A DNA stretch of 64,000 nucleotides, taken from positions 10,547,501 to 10,611,500 of the forward strand of contig CM072339.1 of the NCBI GenBank assembly GCA_036874045.1, read 5' to 3'. Of the stretch, positions 34,101 through 46,923 are shown piece by piece. Numbering within the stretch: the first letter of the stretch is position 1; each line of letters begins with the position of its first letter. This stretch comes from Cymodocea nodosa (lineage: Eukaryota; Streptophyta; Magnoliopsida; Alismatales; Cymodoceaceae). The translations under genes and the position numbers were made by a program. The notes beneath the pieces are model-generated. The model was not told where the DNA came from and did not search any database. It saw only the letters and a program-made list of their open reading frames with translations.

Positions 34101-34278
34101 CGATAGTTCAGAAATGTACTTAATAAACACTAATTCCTTGAAATTATGCAGATTCTTTCATTAAGGCATATAATAGTGCAATCATAACATAATGACTTAA
34201 TTCTCATATGATAAGTTAAATATTATGCAATTAACAATCATTTAACCGTTAATATTATGCACTTTTTCATTCTAAATA
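31155..34278 (-). repeat. G4 3' LTR, interrupted
   Basis: Starts at 34278 (TATTTAGAATG, the TG changed to TA) just after the PPT of G4 and runs to about 31155. A foreign sequence at about 32131-33100 interrupts it. Without this the length is about 2.1 kb. Hairpins lie at 31390-31490. It is followed on the - strand by the 5' coding leader of a gypsy element, so one LTR has internal sequence on both sides. Confidence 0.8.
32131..33100. mobile_element. Probable solo LTR of another retrotransposon
   Basis: About 970 bp absent from the other gypsy LTR copies interrupt the segment between GTTGTCA and TCACCATGTTTGG. It starts TGTTACGATT, has no coding capacity and contains GATTTACGTGGTTCAGCAAC, a segment type common in plant copia LTRs. 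It is filled with CGGATAGTTA-type motifs as in the LTR of B. Exact ends and target duplication are uncertain (GTCA/GTCA is possible). Confidence 0.6.
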
Positions 34279-36047
34279 CTTCCCCCATACTTAACTTTTG
34301 CTAGTCCCTTAGCAAACTACTAAGATCTAACTAATTGGCCTTTCTAAAGTGCTGGAATTAATTCTTTATTTTGTATCTTTAGAATACATAGATTAGATTA
34401 ATGTAAAGATATTCTGTATTAATTTAGTAATCTAATTTAACATTGTTTTCTCCTCTCCAACCTGCAAATATATTTAAAACATATGTAAATTACATACAAA
34501 ATATACTAACGTCACATAGGTGGTAGTTATATTATCAAATTTTTCTTTTCATACATCTATTATCTTGAATTTTCCAATATGATTTGCAGAATAAATTTCA
34601 ACTACATACAAATCAATCAAAACACAATCCAACTCAATATGATTAAAATAAGAAGAATAATGAATTGTATCTTAGATAAACAACTTCAAAAGTCTAATTT
34701 AGATTCATACTTCAGTAATCATAGATAACAGAGAATATACTCGATCTTGAATTGTATCTGTATTTCACAAAACACTTTTATCTTTTCAAAATAGTATATG
34801 CGTATTTTTACTAGTGTACCCATGTATCAAACTTTTAGTCAATAATCCTAGATCTAATCAGGATCTTAGGTTGCCAGATCTAAAGAGTCATTTTTTAGGT
34901 TAACAATTCTTACATACCTATCTACTCAAGTATAAAAGGCTCGTGATCAAACAAATCAATAAATTTTCAAAGCTTGTCTCTTTTTTTCCTCATTTTCCTT
35001 TTCAACATAGTATATATAAGTATTTCATTAATACAGATGTAATAAAACACAAATCTCATATAATCCTACTTCTATAATTTACTAAAAACATGAATCCATA
35101 TAAATAAGCTTATACTTTTTATGTAGTTTAATAAGATTTACACAAATCATTCTACAAGTTTAATCAATCAAATTAAATGTATCCTTAATCATATATATTT
35201 CATTTAATCCAAAAATCAATATTTCAACTCTTTCAGGATTTTAGATCATTTACTAAGTTTCAGTTAAGCATTCTGATTTCTTTTTAAAATTATGAAACTA
35301 CTAAACTCATAAAATTCAACAAAAACATAAGATACTATATCTAGACTTGTATGAATAGTAAAATTTATAGCATCTTATATAAGATTCTAAATATAACATT
35401 CAAATAGTTACAGTTTTCAAAAAAATTTTATAGTTTCAATTATCAGATAGTTATAGAAAATTTTGGTTAGTTACAGCAAATTCATCAAAAATTTTCAATT
35501 TCCATAGAAATTTGTAGTACAATCCTAATTCCTCTAATTAACAAGGTTACTTAGATTTAATCTAATTACCTCCCCCTCATACCTACATTTTGCATTGTCC
35601 TCAATGTAAAAGATTTATAGTAAATATAGAAAATGCTAGTAGACATGAATATTGTTTCATTGACTTAGCACCTAACTTAACGAAATTAATTCGTTGAGTT
35701 AATGAATAACTCCACGAACTGTGTTTGAATGTAAATTCAGGATAAGTAATCAATTATATACCTTGTTCTTTGTATCTCCTTCAATATCTCTCGACTTTTA
35801 ATTCTGAAAAACTTTTCATTCACAAATAAAAATAGAATATATAACAAAAAAACAACAAAACATAAATTGTTAAATTAATGTCTTGTGTAGAACCTAGGCT
35901 CCTATCCTATGCCTTTGGTGGTTCACAAGCAAGCTAGTTGGTTTCTCAGAATAGATACCAACAAACTGGATTGATATTTTGTTTTTCTTTCTTTTTTTCT
36001 AAAAATAAATGCAGAGTACACACAACTTAAAAGAACAAAATCACAAT
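34279..36047 (-). other. G4 PPT and conserved noncoding tail (block X)
   Basis: PPT AGTATGGGGGAAG at 34279-34292, then a tail homologous to 20581-22314. It has the GATCACGAGCCTTTTATACT-like core at about 34927-34946 and a second purine tract (TATGAGGGGGAGG, about 35583-35571). At 35665-35725 hairpin modules (TTCGTTGAGTTA/TAACTCCACGAA) lie between F-box and tail, not visible in G3. No gene. Confidence 0.65.
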
Positions 36048-37177
36048 TTAAGAACATGATTGAAAAGTAGTGACAAATGGAATAAACGTGTCAGTCCAAG
36101 TAAACTTTTTAGGCATAATTCTTCTTGCTATTAATTCCATTTTAATGCAGTCTACTCTCCTTTTTAACTTGTAAACTTGTAGTATGTTATCAATACTAAA
36201 TATAAGTGTATTACCATTAATGAATTGAAATGCAGAAAGGGATTCTTTTCTGTTCCAAGATAATGTAGTTGTTTCTATATTTCAATGTATTCCTCTTCTC
36301 ACTTCCATTCATTTAGGTCTTTCATAATCCATATTTGAAATTTCATCAATTCATCCCACCATCTTACTAAACATAAAGTAGGATCATCATATTCATTATA
36401 CCACACTCCTAATTGAATTTTATCATGTTCTGCAGATGGTGGTTCAACTATATCACTAGGTATAGGCAATATTTCTATAAAGTCATCATCATAACTATCT
36501 ATGCTTATTATGTATAAATTAGATTTAAATGCAACTGATATATTTGTGACTAGATATATATATCCATCAAGTATGACATGTATGTTGTTAACTAATGCTT
36601 TTTGTCCTAGATATATCATAGTATTTTTAGTCCAAGATCTATTCAGAAAATTATACACACTTAAGCATAAATTCTCATCCCAATTTCCAGTTAGTCTTTA
36701 GTAATACAATTTTTTAGGAATGGTCAAATTTTTATCAGAAAATGTTAAAGCTGACCCACAATTTTCAGTTAGTACTTCAAATTTATTAGACCTTCCTATA
36801 TTCTATTCTTCTCTAGTGATAGTATTTCTAATCAAAATATCGGGTAATAGAATTGCATACCTTGGTTTGGTTCTGTAAATAATTAATCCTTCATGTATCC
36901 CCATAATATGATCTATTTCTTCTAATGTATTTGGTTGAATTCCAGTAGTTTCCTCCATATTTAGATATTCATAGCTGATTGAATTACGATTAAATGACTT
37001 CTATAAAAATCCATCTCTAATATTAGTCATCTTTGAAGCTTGTAGTCCATGAAAATATTTTTCTCTAATACATTCTTGAATTTCTTCTGACAGACAACAC
37101 AATCTACATAGATTTTTAGCTGATAAGTTAGTCAATACTTCCCTTAGTGCATCCAGTGGTAATTTCATCAATTCCAT
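36048..37177 (-). pseudogene. F-box protein gene in G4
   Basis: ATG at 37177 opens with MELMKLPLDALREV; the F-box reads AKNLCRLCCLSEEIQECI, without the stop seen in G3. Further down, several frameshifts and stops break it; the longest open part is 36299-36658 (VYNFLNRSW-like MYNFLNRSW, VILDGYIYLV, FQIWIMKDLNEW). The last codons (TFQSCS) and stop match G3. About 50 bp near 36280 (the WEEEYIEID region) are missing. An SCF-type adaptor by family, but not functional here. Confidence 0.85.
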
Positions 37178-37391
37178 CTGTTGTGATTTTGTATAATATA
37201 AACAAAATTTTAAACATAGATAAAATTAACATAGCTACTTACATACCTTCATGGAGTTAGGTCATAACTCAATGGACTAAGTTCGTTGAGTTAAGTAATA
37301 AGTCTACGATACTACTAACTATAATTAAACTTTCATATTTTTTTTCTTTTTACATACTATATTATACATACTTACTAATAATTATGCTACT
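37178..37391 (-). promoter_or_regulatory. G4 capsid-F-box spacer with hairpin modules
   Basis: 37250-37315 carries module arms (CATGGAGTTA, TAACTCAATGG, TCGTTGAGTTA) at the same place as in G3 and G5. The remaining sequence is AT-rich. Confidence 0.6.
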
Positions 37392-38740
37392 TCATTTAGT
37401 TTTCCTCCCATAGGACGTATCAATTTCATTAACAATTCTATTGATAGGGTTAAATATTACTTGCATTGGCAATCCTTTAGTAGGTCTAACTTCTATTGAT
37501 TCCTTCTGTCTAGGGGGTATATTTCTATTCATATTATGATTCTGAATGATAGCATTTCCAAATACATGGTCTAGACAATTGTTTAATTGTTGAATTATCT
37601 TTTCTAACTTCTTTATTCTAGATTCTTGTTCAATTAATGCTTCATAACTTATATTTTTGTTATTTATATTTTCTCCTCCTTGGAAATTGTTATTTCTCCA
37701 AGATAGGTTTTGGTGATTTCTCCAATTAGGATTATAAGAATTTCCAAAGTTATCTTTCTTGTTTCTAGCATAAATAATATCTAAGTCATTAATATTTGCA
37801 TTCTTTTCTGCTAGTTTTTGATTTAATGATAACTCCTCAATTTTTTTTGTTAACTTAGTTAATTTAACTTCAAGCATATTGCTTGAATCTATTTCATGCA
37901 TTACCCTTAGCAATATTCTTTTATCTATAATAGCTTCAGCTAAGTTTTCTCATTGAGTAGTTCTTTTTGCAAAGTTTTCTAAGTATGCCTATGCTTCTTC
38001 ACTACACAGTTTTAAAAATCCATTCTGACAAGTAGATTCTAATAAAGATTTAGTTGAAACATCGATGTCTTCATAAATTATACCTATTAATTGTGCTTTA
38101 CTCATTGCATGATGTGGACATTGAGTTAGTAAATCTTTAAATTGTTCAAAATATTTCCAGAATGATTCTCCTTATTTTTGGCTACACATTAATATTTCCT
38201 TTTTCTTTTTAATCATTTGATGTGTTAGATAATATTTTTCTAGAAAAATAGAGCAAAATTTAGTCCATGCAGAAATTGAATCAGGCGACAAAATATATAA
38301 CAATCTCTTAGCTATATCTTTTAAATCAAAAGGAATATATCTAAGTTTAATAGTATCAATACTCACGTTTGGTATTTTCATCATTTGACAAACTTCGTTA
38401 AATTCTCCAAGGAAATATTAGGCATCTTCTCTTTCTAATCCATAAAAGTATGGCAATTGACTAATATAATTAGATTTCAGTTCAAACCTATCTCCCTCTA
38501 AGTTTAACAATCGAATACATGAAGGTTCATCAACTAATTCAAGATACAGAATTTCCCCTAATGATTTTTCTATTGTACAGCCATATCTTCGTTCTCCTTT
38601 AAAGAAAGGTTAGCTACACCCTTAAGGATTTTGTTATAGTCTAATTTAGAAAATATTTCAGTACGCCTCTATATTAAATAATCTTGTGTAGGTGTTCCTA
38701 CTAATTGTGTAGTGCTAGGAGAATGAGTCCATGTGCTCAT
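37392..38740 (-). pseudogene. G4 capsid-type gag
   Basis: ATG at 38740 with the shared MSTWTHSPS-like start, then the gag core (38384-38172: RYIPFDLKD, WTKFCSIFLEKYYLTHQ, KKKKEILMCSQK). The C-terminal part 37913-37392 is open and holds the helical segment (MLEVKLTKLTKKIEELSLNQ), the Asn-rich region (NWRNHQNLSWRNNNFQGG) and the basic tail. Stops are at Gln or Trp positions of other copies. Role as for the G3 copy. Confidence 0.88.
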
Positions 38741-39497
38741 AAACTCTTAACATAAAGTAAAATTACAGAAGATTAATTACATACCAGTTTGAAGCTTTGT
38801 TCTTAGTAAATAGTTGTTGACAGATGAAGTTGAATCAGTTGCTTCTCCTTCTAGTTCCCCACAAATTTTCTTTTCTTTCCTCAAGTGCTGGTAACTAGTA
38901 AATAATATTCTATTCTATATTTATAATGCATGTCCATAAGGCAAATGAATCTCATTGCAAGAACGTGTCTTGTAACGTATAGTATGGTTCCTATTTTTAT
39001 GGATATGTGTTTCACTTCTAATTTCAAATTTCAATAACCACTAAACCCACGAAGTTTCATTTGTGGCTAAAAGAATAACTGTTACACTAACTCCACGAAC
39101 TAATCTCATTGAGGTATAGATAACTCAACGGGCCAGCCTCGGTTACTATTTCTAACTCAATGAAATAATCTTGTTGAGTTACAGCTAACTCAACAGACTA
39201 GCTTCGTCGCCTATTTGCTAATTCTATGGACTAACTTCGTTGAGTTATTTGTAACTCAACGGAGTGACCTTATATTTTATTATTGACTCCGTGGAGTTAA
39301 AGTTAACTCAATGAACTAACTTCGTTAACACTTAGCAAATTTTTCTAAAAAGTTACTCCTCATCTTAACTTCTATATTTTTTTTCCTCCTGTATTTTATC
39401 AACTTAAATAAAGTTACATTCATTACATTAATGCATTGTTCTAATTTAAACTCATTTAAATTTGAACATTATATGCATATTAACTTATAGTTCTTTT
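38741..39497 (-). promoter_or_regulatory. G4 ORF3-capsid spacer, module cluster
   Basis: A conserved leader (38741-39070), then a dense hairpin cluster (about 39085-39330, at least four arm pairs), then AT-rich sequence up to the LINE insertion point. No gene. Confidence 0.6.
39482..39497 (+). repeat. LINE target site duplication, left copy
   Basis: AACTTATAGTTCTTTT here and again at 44733-44748. The uninterrupted site is visible, inverted, in G5 at about 61536-61552, which proves the insertion. Confidence 0.95.
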
Positions 39498-39513
39498 TTG
39501 TCTCTCTCTTAAA

Positions 39514-41127
39514 ATGGCGGAGCGTCCTCTGCCTGACCTAGAGGTTCACCTAGGCGATCCACCAGCCTTTGTCAACCCCAAAGCTTGGCAAAAGGAGACC
39601 CCACTTCTGTCCTTTGTAGCCATGATTCACGAGACTTACGCTCCTCTGGTCTTTCCTGATCTACTAGTTCGTGAGCCTATCATGGTGGAAGGTCAACTAC
39701 GAGTCACTTTTAGCTCGGAAGAAGTTTCTTCCATGGCTTCTCCATTCCATCACACATTGGTAGGTCGTTTTGCTAGACAACGTCCAGAACTTCTGGCCAT
39801 TCTAGTAGGTATGAAAGCAGCCCTCAATGTTACAGATGATATCTTTCTTGCTATGTTGGACAACAGGTATGTCCTCATCCATTTCCAAAGTCAACAACAT
39901 TTTTTACAAGTTCTAGTTAAGGATAACTGGAGCATTAAAGGGAAGAGGATGTCAGTTTTTTGCTGGTCTCCATCATTCTCACCTGGTATGGAAGCCACAT
40001 GGGCACTGGTCTGGATACATCTACCACTACTTCAAGCGCATTTTCATTCACCAAGTGCTATCAAGTCAATAGCCGAACTCCTTGAGAAATACCTATGTTC
40101 ACATCAGGATGTAAGCAACTTTACACGACCAGGAGTAGTTGCCATATGTGTGGAGATGGACATCTCAGAGCCGCTCCACCATTCAATCTTCATCGATAAT
40201 GGTGGAGAGATCATCAACCAAAAAGTAGTGTACCCTTTTGAACCGAAATTTTGTGAGTACTATTGCAAAATCGGTCATTCAATGTTGCTCTGCAAAAGAA
40301 AAGATGCTAACTTTAAAAAAGACAACACTGACAAAGCTAATATTGACAAAGCTACTCCTTTAGATGGTGTAATCTGTGCACCATAGTGGCAGACTGTCGC
40401 ACGCAATTGAAAGAAAAAATCAGCCCAACTGCAGCATCCTATCATAGCCACATACAAATCGGTCAAAAATAGCGGTCACACCGATGGAAGTTCCAATCAT
40501 CCTGATCCTAACTGTACTATGGCTTAAGCAAATCCTAACGGTACCACCGGTGAATGGCATCCAAACATAAAGCAAATTTAGATCGAAAATATGGGTCAAG
40601 CTGTTACATCTTCTAGTCCAATTCAAAATGCACATGCCAAATTCACTAGACAAGTTGTTTTGTCTACCAGTAGCACTGAAAAAATAGGCAAATTCCCAAC
40701 CGGTCTGATATCGACACTGCAGGCCCCAACTTCCAATGCTAGCATTTCGTTAGGATCATGATCCTTTCCTGCCATTCACGATAACGTTATGATATTGGTG
40801 GTAGATGAACACGCAGCGGAAAAGCCTCACCAAGACCTTGATTTGATCTATAATAATCAAGGTAAGTTATCTACAGCAAATAAATCACTAAACATTATTA
40901 AATGCACGCTTAACTGCAATTTAGATGTACCAAGCTTGGACGACGTCTCTAACTCATCAGATAAAGAAAGTTCAGATTCTGAAATGGAAAATTTAGCAAT
41001 CTTGCAGCAAATAAATCAAGATTGAATCTTCAAAAGACAAAGCGTCAGGCTTAAACAGAAATGCAACAAGGTCAGATTTAACAAAAACACTTTATCTCCA
41101 CAAAGTGTGAATATTTCACCTCAATAA
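39514..41127 (+). pseudogene. LINE ORF1 (DUF4283-type, zinc knuckle)
   Basis: 538 codons from ATG at 39514 to TAA at 41125-41127; open for the first 290 codons (TAG at 40384), then broken by a few more stops in the same frame. Residues about 60-200 match the DUF4283 domain of plant LINE ORF1 proteins (GRFARQRPE, WSIKGKRMSVFCWSP, WVWIHLP-like ALVWIHLPLL). A Cys/His knuckle (CEYYCKIGHSMLLC) follows near residue 249; its spacing CX3CX3HX4C differs from the usual CX2CX4HX4C. The tail is Ser/Asp/Glu-rich. It would coat LINE RNA. Its stop overlaps the ORF2 start in TAATG. Confidence 0.9.
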
Positions 41128-44100
41128 TGGTAGAGATTTTTTGCATTGGTTATTTTTTAATGGATTATATTTTTTGGAATTGTCGTGGGTTGGTCAATCA
41201 TCCAACTCAAAATTTTCTCAAAGTACAATTCGAAAAGAAAAACTTGATGCAATATTTATCTTTGAACATTTTATGTCAATTGAAGACTCTAAAAAGTTTG
41301 ATGATAGTTTAAATTGGAATTTTCATTATGGTAATTCCAAAATTTGTGCTTTTTGGTCAGACAATCTCAGTATAGATATATGGAATTATCACACTCAGGC
41401 CATTACCTACCAAGTTTCAAATTCAAGTTATAACAATCTTTACATCTCTTCTGTGTATGCTTCATGCAACCCTGCTCAACGTCACATTTTGTGGAAGCAC
41501 TTACAAGACTTAAATTATATCATCAGAAATAATCCTTGGATTTTGGGAGGGGATTTCAATGTTGTACAGAAATTGAATGAAACCAAGAACATCTGGAACA
41601 TACATTCCTCTGCTATTCAGGATTTTAACAATTTCATCAACCACACTCAATTGGTGGAACCAATTCATCTTGGAAACCATCTATCCTGGTGTAATAATCG
41701 AGAAGCCGAAGATAGGAGATATGCCAGACTGGACCGTACATTATTAAATGGGGCTCTATACATGCAATTCAAGGAAGACATCATCTATGGAGAACGTGTA
41801 TATTCAGATCATGCTTATATTCTTATGCATCAACCGAACCAAATTATCAGAGGTCCACATCTCTTTATATTCAAAAATATGTGGCTGAATTATATAGATC
41901 TCTCCAAACTGGTAACTGATACGTGGCACAACTGTTATTATCAAAATCCCATCACGAACTTTAGCTCTAAGCTCAAACTTCTTAAAGGTAATTTAAAAGA
42001 TTGGAATAAAAGGATTGTCGGGAACATCTTTACAGAAGAAAAAGTGATTCTGAACAAGATTCATTTGCTAGAACAAGACATGCAGATCAATTCAACCACC
42101 ACCAAGACAACCAACTTAATTTAACAACAGGAAGCTTTGATCAAAAATAACCACTGCCAATTCTTACTTCTATAGCAATCTTCCCAAATCAATTGGTTGA
42201 TGGACATGGATCATAATACTAAATTTTTTCAACAAATTATCAAACGCAGAAGTTCCAAAAATTCTTTTAATCAGTTGATGAATCAAAATTCTATCAAAAA
42301 AGATATGGAGCAACTCAAAATAAAAGGAAGACTACACTTTCAGAATATCCTCATGTCTCAACTAGCTGAAATGGACAAGAGCTTGCTCAACAATATCTCT
42401 TGTGTTCTAACTGCAGAGTAGAACAAGATATTGCTGGAAATTCTTTCAATCTTTGAAATAAAAAACAATATTTTCTCTCTCCCTAGCAACAAAACTCTAG
42501 GTCTCGATGGATTTACAATCGAATTCTATAAGCATTTCTGAGAGATTATAGGTAATGACTTCTACATTGCCATTCAACATTTTTTTGCAAAAGCTCATCT
42601 CAACAACAAATGGAAAGCCACATACATCACCTTAATTCCTAAAATCAAGCAACCTTCCAGTTTTGCAGACTTCAGACCTATCAGCTTATGCAATAATCTT
42701 ATAAGTGTATTGCAAAAATCTTGGTTAATCGGCTATCAGATATGATCCTAAAATTGATTTCCAAGACTCAAAGTGATTTCACAAAAGAAAATAGCATTTT
42801 TGACAACATTGCTCTCACTCAAGAATTAATTTAATATTTAGACCAAGGGCATAGAGGAGGAAATATTATTGTCAAACTTGACATAAAGAAAGCCTTTGAC
42901 AGAATGGAATGGACGGCGATATTCCAAACTCTAAAGGCATTCGGCTTTGATTCAAATACCATTAATCTATTTTCTAGATGTTTATGCAATATCCCCACTA
43001 CAGTCATTTTGCAGGGAAATGTCTCCCAATTATTTTATCCATCATGTGGACTTTGGCAAGGTGATCCTCTCTCACCCTTTTTATTCATTCACACAGAAGA
43101 GCTTTTGTGTAGAGCTCTCACTCGTATGCAAGAAGATTCCACTTTCATCTAGTATAAATGCAACAGCCGACATTAGAGGGTCTCCCATCTATTATATGCA
43201 GATGATACCCTCTTATTCCTCAACGGACGAAAATCGATGTTAGAAAGAGCCAAAACAATATTAAATCAATATGAGAAGTTTACAAGGCAGAAAATAAATC
43301 TCAACAAAAGTAGTTTCTTAATTTCAAAGAAAAGCCTGCCTCACCGAAGTCAGAACATTTCCAATATCTTAGGCTGCACACAAAGTCATTGGCCATTTAT
43401 TCATCTTGGTTGCACTATTTTTAAGGGCCAACCACGTCACAAGTATTTCTTGTATCTTATAGATAAGATTCAAAACAAGATGGCAGGATGGAAAGCAAAA
43501 TTTCTTAGTCAAGGAGGCAAACTCATGTTAATTAAACACATGCTCAACTCCATACCTATACACACTCTTTCAGTCATCCCTCTTCCAAACAGGATAATCA
43601 ACAAAATAAACTCTATTTGTGCTCAATTTTTTTGGTCAGGTACTCACAACAAGAAAAACATTCATTGGCTCTCTTGGAAAAAGTATCTCTACCTATATCT
43701 AAGGGAGGGCTAAATCTTAGATCTCTTCAAGATCAAATGCTTGCCTTTAAATTGAAACAAATCTACAAGATCAAATAAAAGAAAGAAATTTGGGCAGAAG
43801 CTATTCAGGCCATTTTTGGCACTATTGATGAAATAGAAACCAACTTTGCAGATTATAGAATAGGTAAAGATCTAGGTAGAATTTGGTGTTTGCACAAACA
43901 TCTTTTAGAAAATTCTAATCTTTTCAATCCAAACGGTTTCTCCATCAAATCTGCTTGAAAATTTATCAGAAATCAAAGTCCATGAAACAAGCATCTTAAG
44001 AGATTTTGGACTAACCAAATTCTTATCAAAATCTCTATATTCATTTGGAAACTTCTACATCAATTCCTTCTTGTAGATGATATTCGTATGAAGAAAGGTA

Positions 44101-44610
44101 TGCATCTCCCTTCTATATGCAGTTTTTGCAATAACTCGAGTGAAACAATAAGGCACATCTTCTATTATTGCCCATTTATTAGAGGTTTAACCATCTAGCT
44201 AAATCATTTATTGGGAACTGATATTAGCAAAGACTGGGAAGGTTGGAATAACAAGAACATATTCTCTTCTAAAAAGATGTCTCAATCATTATTCCAAAAA
44301 TTCTTGGCAGTTATTTCTCTCTAGTGCATATAGAAGCATAGATGTGACATTATCTTCCTTAATAAAAACCTGATTATCCAGGACATCATATATCGGGTTA
44401 GAAATTTTATCCAAATATTTAATGTCATCCACTAGAGTTGCAGAACAATTCTCGGTTGGTCCTGCGACGTCCTTTGCCAAGGGGGTCTTTTCAAAAAACT
44501 CGAGCCTCTCATATTCCATGTAAAAAAGTATGGCCTTACTACAATTTCAACGGTTAAACCACTCATCAGCTTCACTACCCCCTCCTCAAGCAACCAAGAA
44601 GTCAGAAGCT
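41127..44610 (+). pseudogene. LINE ORF2 (endonuclease, reverse transcriptase, zinc finger)
   Basis: ATG at 41127 overlaps the ORF1 stop by one base. The endonuclease starts with IFWNCRG, is frameshifted in the A-rich run at about 41233-41243, then stays open to 42121 with LGGDFNVV and the SDHAYILM motif. RT follows at about 42470-43720: DFRPISLCN, a frameshift at about 42700, KLDIKKAFDRMEW, GLWQGDPLSPFLF, a frameshift after 43150, the YADDT active site at about 43196, then FLSQGGKLMLI. A zinc-finger reverse-transcriptase domain (SICSFCNNSSETIRHIFYYC) lies at about 44115-44180. The end of the frame is unclear. It would nick DNA and copy LINE RNA at the cut. Confidence 0.92.
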
Positions 44611-44732
44611 GACATTATAAGAACATAATGCAAAATTTTGTATTAATTGAATATTTCAGTTTTCTTGATGTATTTCCTCAAATTCGAAAGGACTATCTCC
44701 TAATGAATTTAAAGAATAGATATTAAAAAAAA

Positions 44733-44748
44733 AACTTATAGTTCTTTT
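44733..44748 (+). repeat. LINE target site duplication, right copy
   Basis: Same 16 bases as 39482-39497, directly after the A run. Confidence 0.95.
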
Positions 44749-45028
44749 CTTATTACGTAGAATTACATTTTACTTTTGAGTATGCAGATATATTCAAACA
44801 TTATCAAATCATCGTGCATTTAATCACATCATTAAATAAAATTGTAAAACTTGTAAAATAGTCCTGCAAAGCTTTAAACAAATATATATAATATTCAATA
44901 CAATTTTAAATCATTCATTCACAAACATTAATTTAGAAACATCTTGCTATTCAAACATTCATATATATAAATAGTTTACAATTACATACAATTAGATATT
45001 TTTCAGTACAAGTAGATGAATAATACAT
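44749..45028 (-). other. G4 sequence between ORF3 and LINE
   Basis: AT-rich noncoding DNA homologous to 18189-18600 (G2) and 61252-61560 (G5). No gene. Confidence 0.6.
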
Positions 45029-46923
45029 TTAGTCTTTTTTCCTTAATTCATCTACTTCCTTTTGGAGCTTTTCTAATTGTTGCTCTAATTGATTTATATG
45101 TTCTACAACTCCTATAAAGTCTTTAGAAGGTCTAACAATAGACACAACAGTAGTATTAGAATTTTTATATTCCTTCACTGAAATAGCTCTAGATCTTATC
45201 CTCTTGAATGTCCATTTCGTAAAGTCAATTCCTTCCACCATTAGTAGTGGAATTATATCTTCATAAAATAACTTTTTCTTTACTGATTTGAGGTTGGAGA
45301 TGAATACTTTGAACCAATTTACTTGTATTCTGTTAACAACTACATATGTAGCCCACTTGACAAATTGACTTAGTTCAATGTCGTAGCCATGCCTCTAATA
45401 AACATTTTTAACTAAAATGTTTGCCACCATGTGTGATTTTCCATTTAAGTACTTTAGTCTATTTAGTAATGGCACACTAGGGTCAATGGTCAAACATTGC
45501 TTGATTTCTTGTTCTCTCCATTCAGTTGCAGTTGTATTTTCCAAAATTTCAATCCCTTCATTTTTCAGTCCAAAAATGTTGTGGAGAAGCTTAGTTGTCA
45601 TCTGAATATTAACTTCCTCCACATTAGAAATTAAATTTCCTTCTTCCTCTATTAAATTTGCATAAAAGCAAGGCACTAAATTTTCATAAATTGCATTCCC
45701 TTTTTCTTTTGGAATAAAGTCTAGTAGGCCCTAGAATTCGAATAATTCTTTAATCTCCTCCATTCTAGTCCAATCTACTGGTCTACTATAAATAATATCA
45801 TACTCTTTTATCTCTTAATACTTGTATGCTTCCTGACTCCAAAAGTGAAATTCATTTAAAATAATTGCTTTAGATAGGTCAGGAATTTGGATATGTTTCT
45901 CCAAAGGAGCTTGTTCTTGAATTTCTTCTTCAAGTTGCTAAGCTTATTACTGTATTTCTTGTTGAAAATAATCTGGACATTCCTATCTTTCAATTCTAAA
46001 ATGTGGTGGAGAGCCTGTAGAACTTTCCACACTCTTATCTTATATTTTCTCCATAAGTTGCTGAAGAGTTCCAATATCTTTAGAGGAATTTGTCGAATTC
46101 TTTTCTTTTTATTTAGCTTCCTACTCAGCTTCTTCTCTTTCTTCTTCCTCTTGACTACTAATCTACATTGTTACTATTCTTTCTAATCCTGTGGCAGATT
46201 GGGATGGAGTTACAAGCATAGTATATTCTACCCTAACTTCAGTTTCTAATTCTATAGGGTGCAGACTAATTTCAGCCTATTTTTCTTCTCCTCTTTCCTC
46301 CTGCAGTTGATCTGCTTCTTCTTCTGATAGCAAATCTACATAAATGGGCTCTTTATGCCCTAATATAAACATTATAGGCTCAAATTTAATTTCTTCTTGA
46401 TCCTCAAGCACTTTTTTTTCCTTTTCTTCTTCTAAATAGTTGTGCCTAATCTTCTTATTCTTCTAACATTAAGTCAACAAAAATGGGCTCTTCAGACCCC
46501 CAAGTCATAGGTACTAGCTCTTCCTGTTTCACTTTTTCTATAATTACTAGTCTTGAATGACCAGCTTGTACTTCTTTTGCAATTGCTATTCTAATTGCTT
46601 CTTGGTACTTTTCCACCTTAATTTTATATTAGGCCCTCAACCTTTCTTTAGCCTTTTTTTCTTTATGGCATCATATAGAATATGTGCCTTGGCCATAGCC
46701 ATTTCATCATTGTCTCCTTGATCTTTTGCTGCTTTGACCAAGCTATTAAACTCCTTGTCTTCTTCTTTAGTTCTTGGCCAAGCAAATGTAATTTGTGATA
46801 ATGGTTCTGTTGGTGGAACTGAAGGTCCTGCTTGTACTCTATTGTAGCCGACATTTCTACTTGCTCTCTTAGCTATTGTTGTGAAGATTCTGGCTATTGC
46901 TCTTGTTCTTCCTGCTCTCTCTA
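45029..46923 (-). pseudogene. G4 ORF3, N-terminally truncated
   Basis: Read on the - strand. The C-terminal part is the best kept of all copies: 45676-45395 (NLIEEEGNLISNVEE, LLHNIFGLKNEGIEILENTT, REQEIKQCL with the Gln that is TAG in G2 and G5) and 45241-45029 (GIDFTKWTFKRIRSRAISVKEYK, QLEQQLEKLQKEVDELRKKD). The middle is Glu/Gln-rich and stop-ridden. The N-terminus is cut at 46923 by the copia LTR scrap. Unidentified protein; see G2. Confidence 0.8.

Larger units (their letters stand above)
39498..44732 (+). mobile_element. L: full-length L1-type plant LINE
   Basis: 5.2 kb, ending in an A run (about 44725-44734) and flanked by perfect 16-bp target duplications. Encodes ORF1 (nucleic-acid binding) and ORF2 (endonuclease, RT, zinc finger). 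It lies in the G4 ORF3-capsid spacer, in the opposite orientation to G4. Its base composition is visibly less AT-rich at the 5' end than the surroundings. ORF1 has several stops and ORF2 several frameshifts, so it is inactive. Confidence 0.95.
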
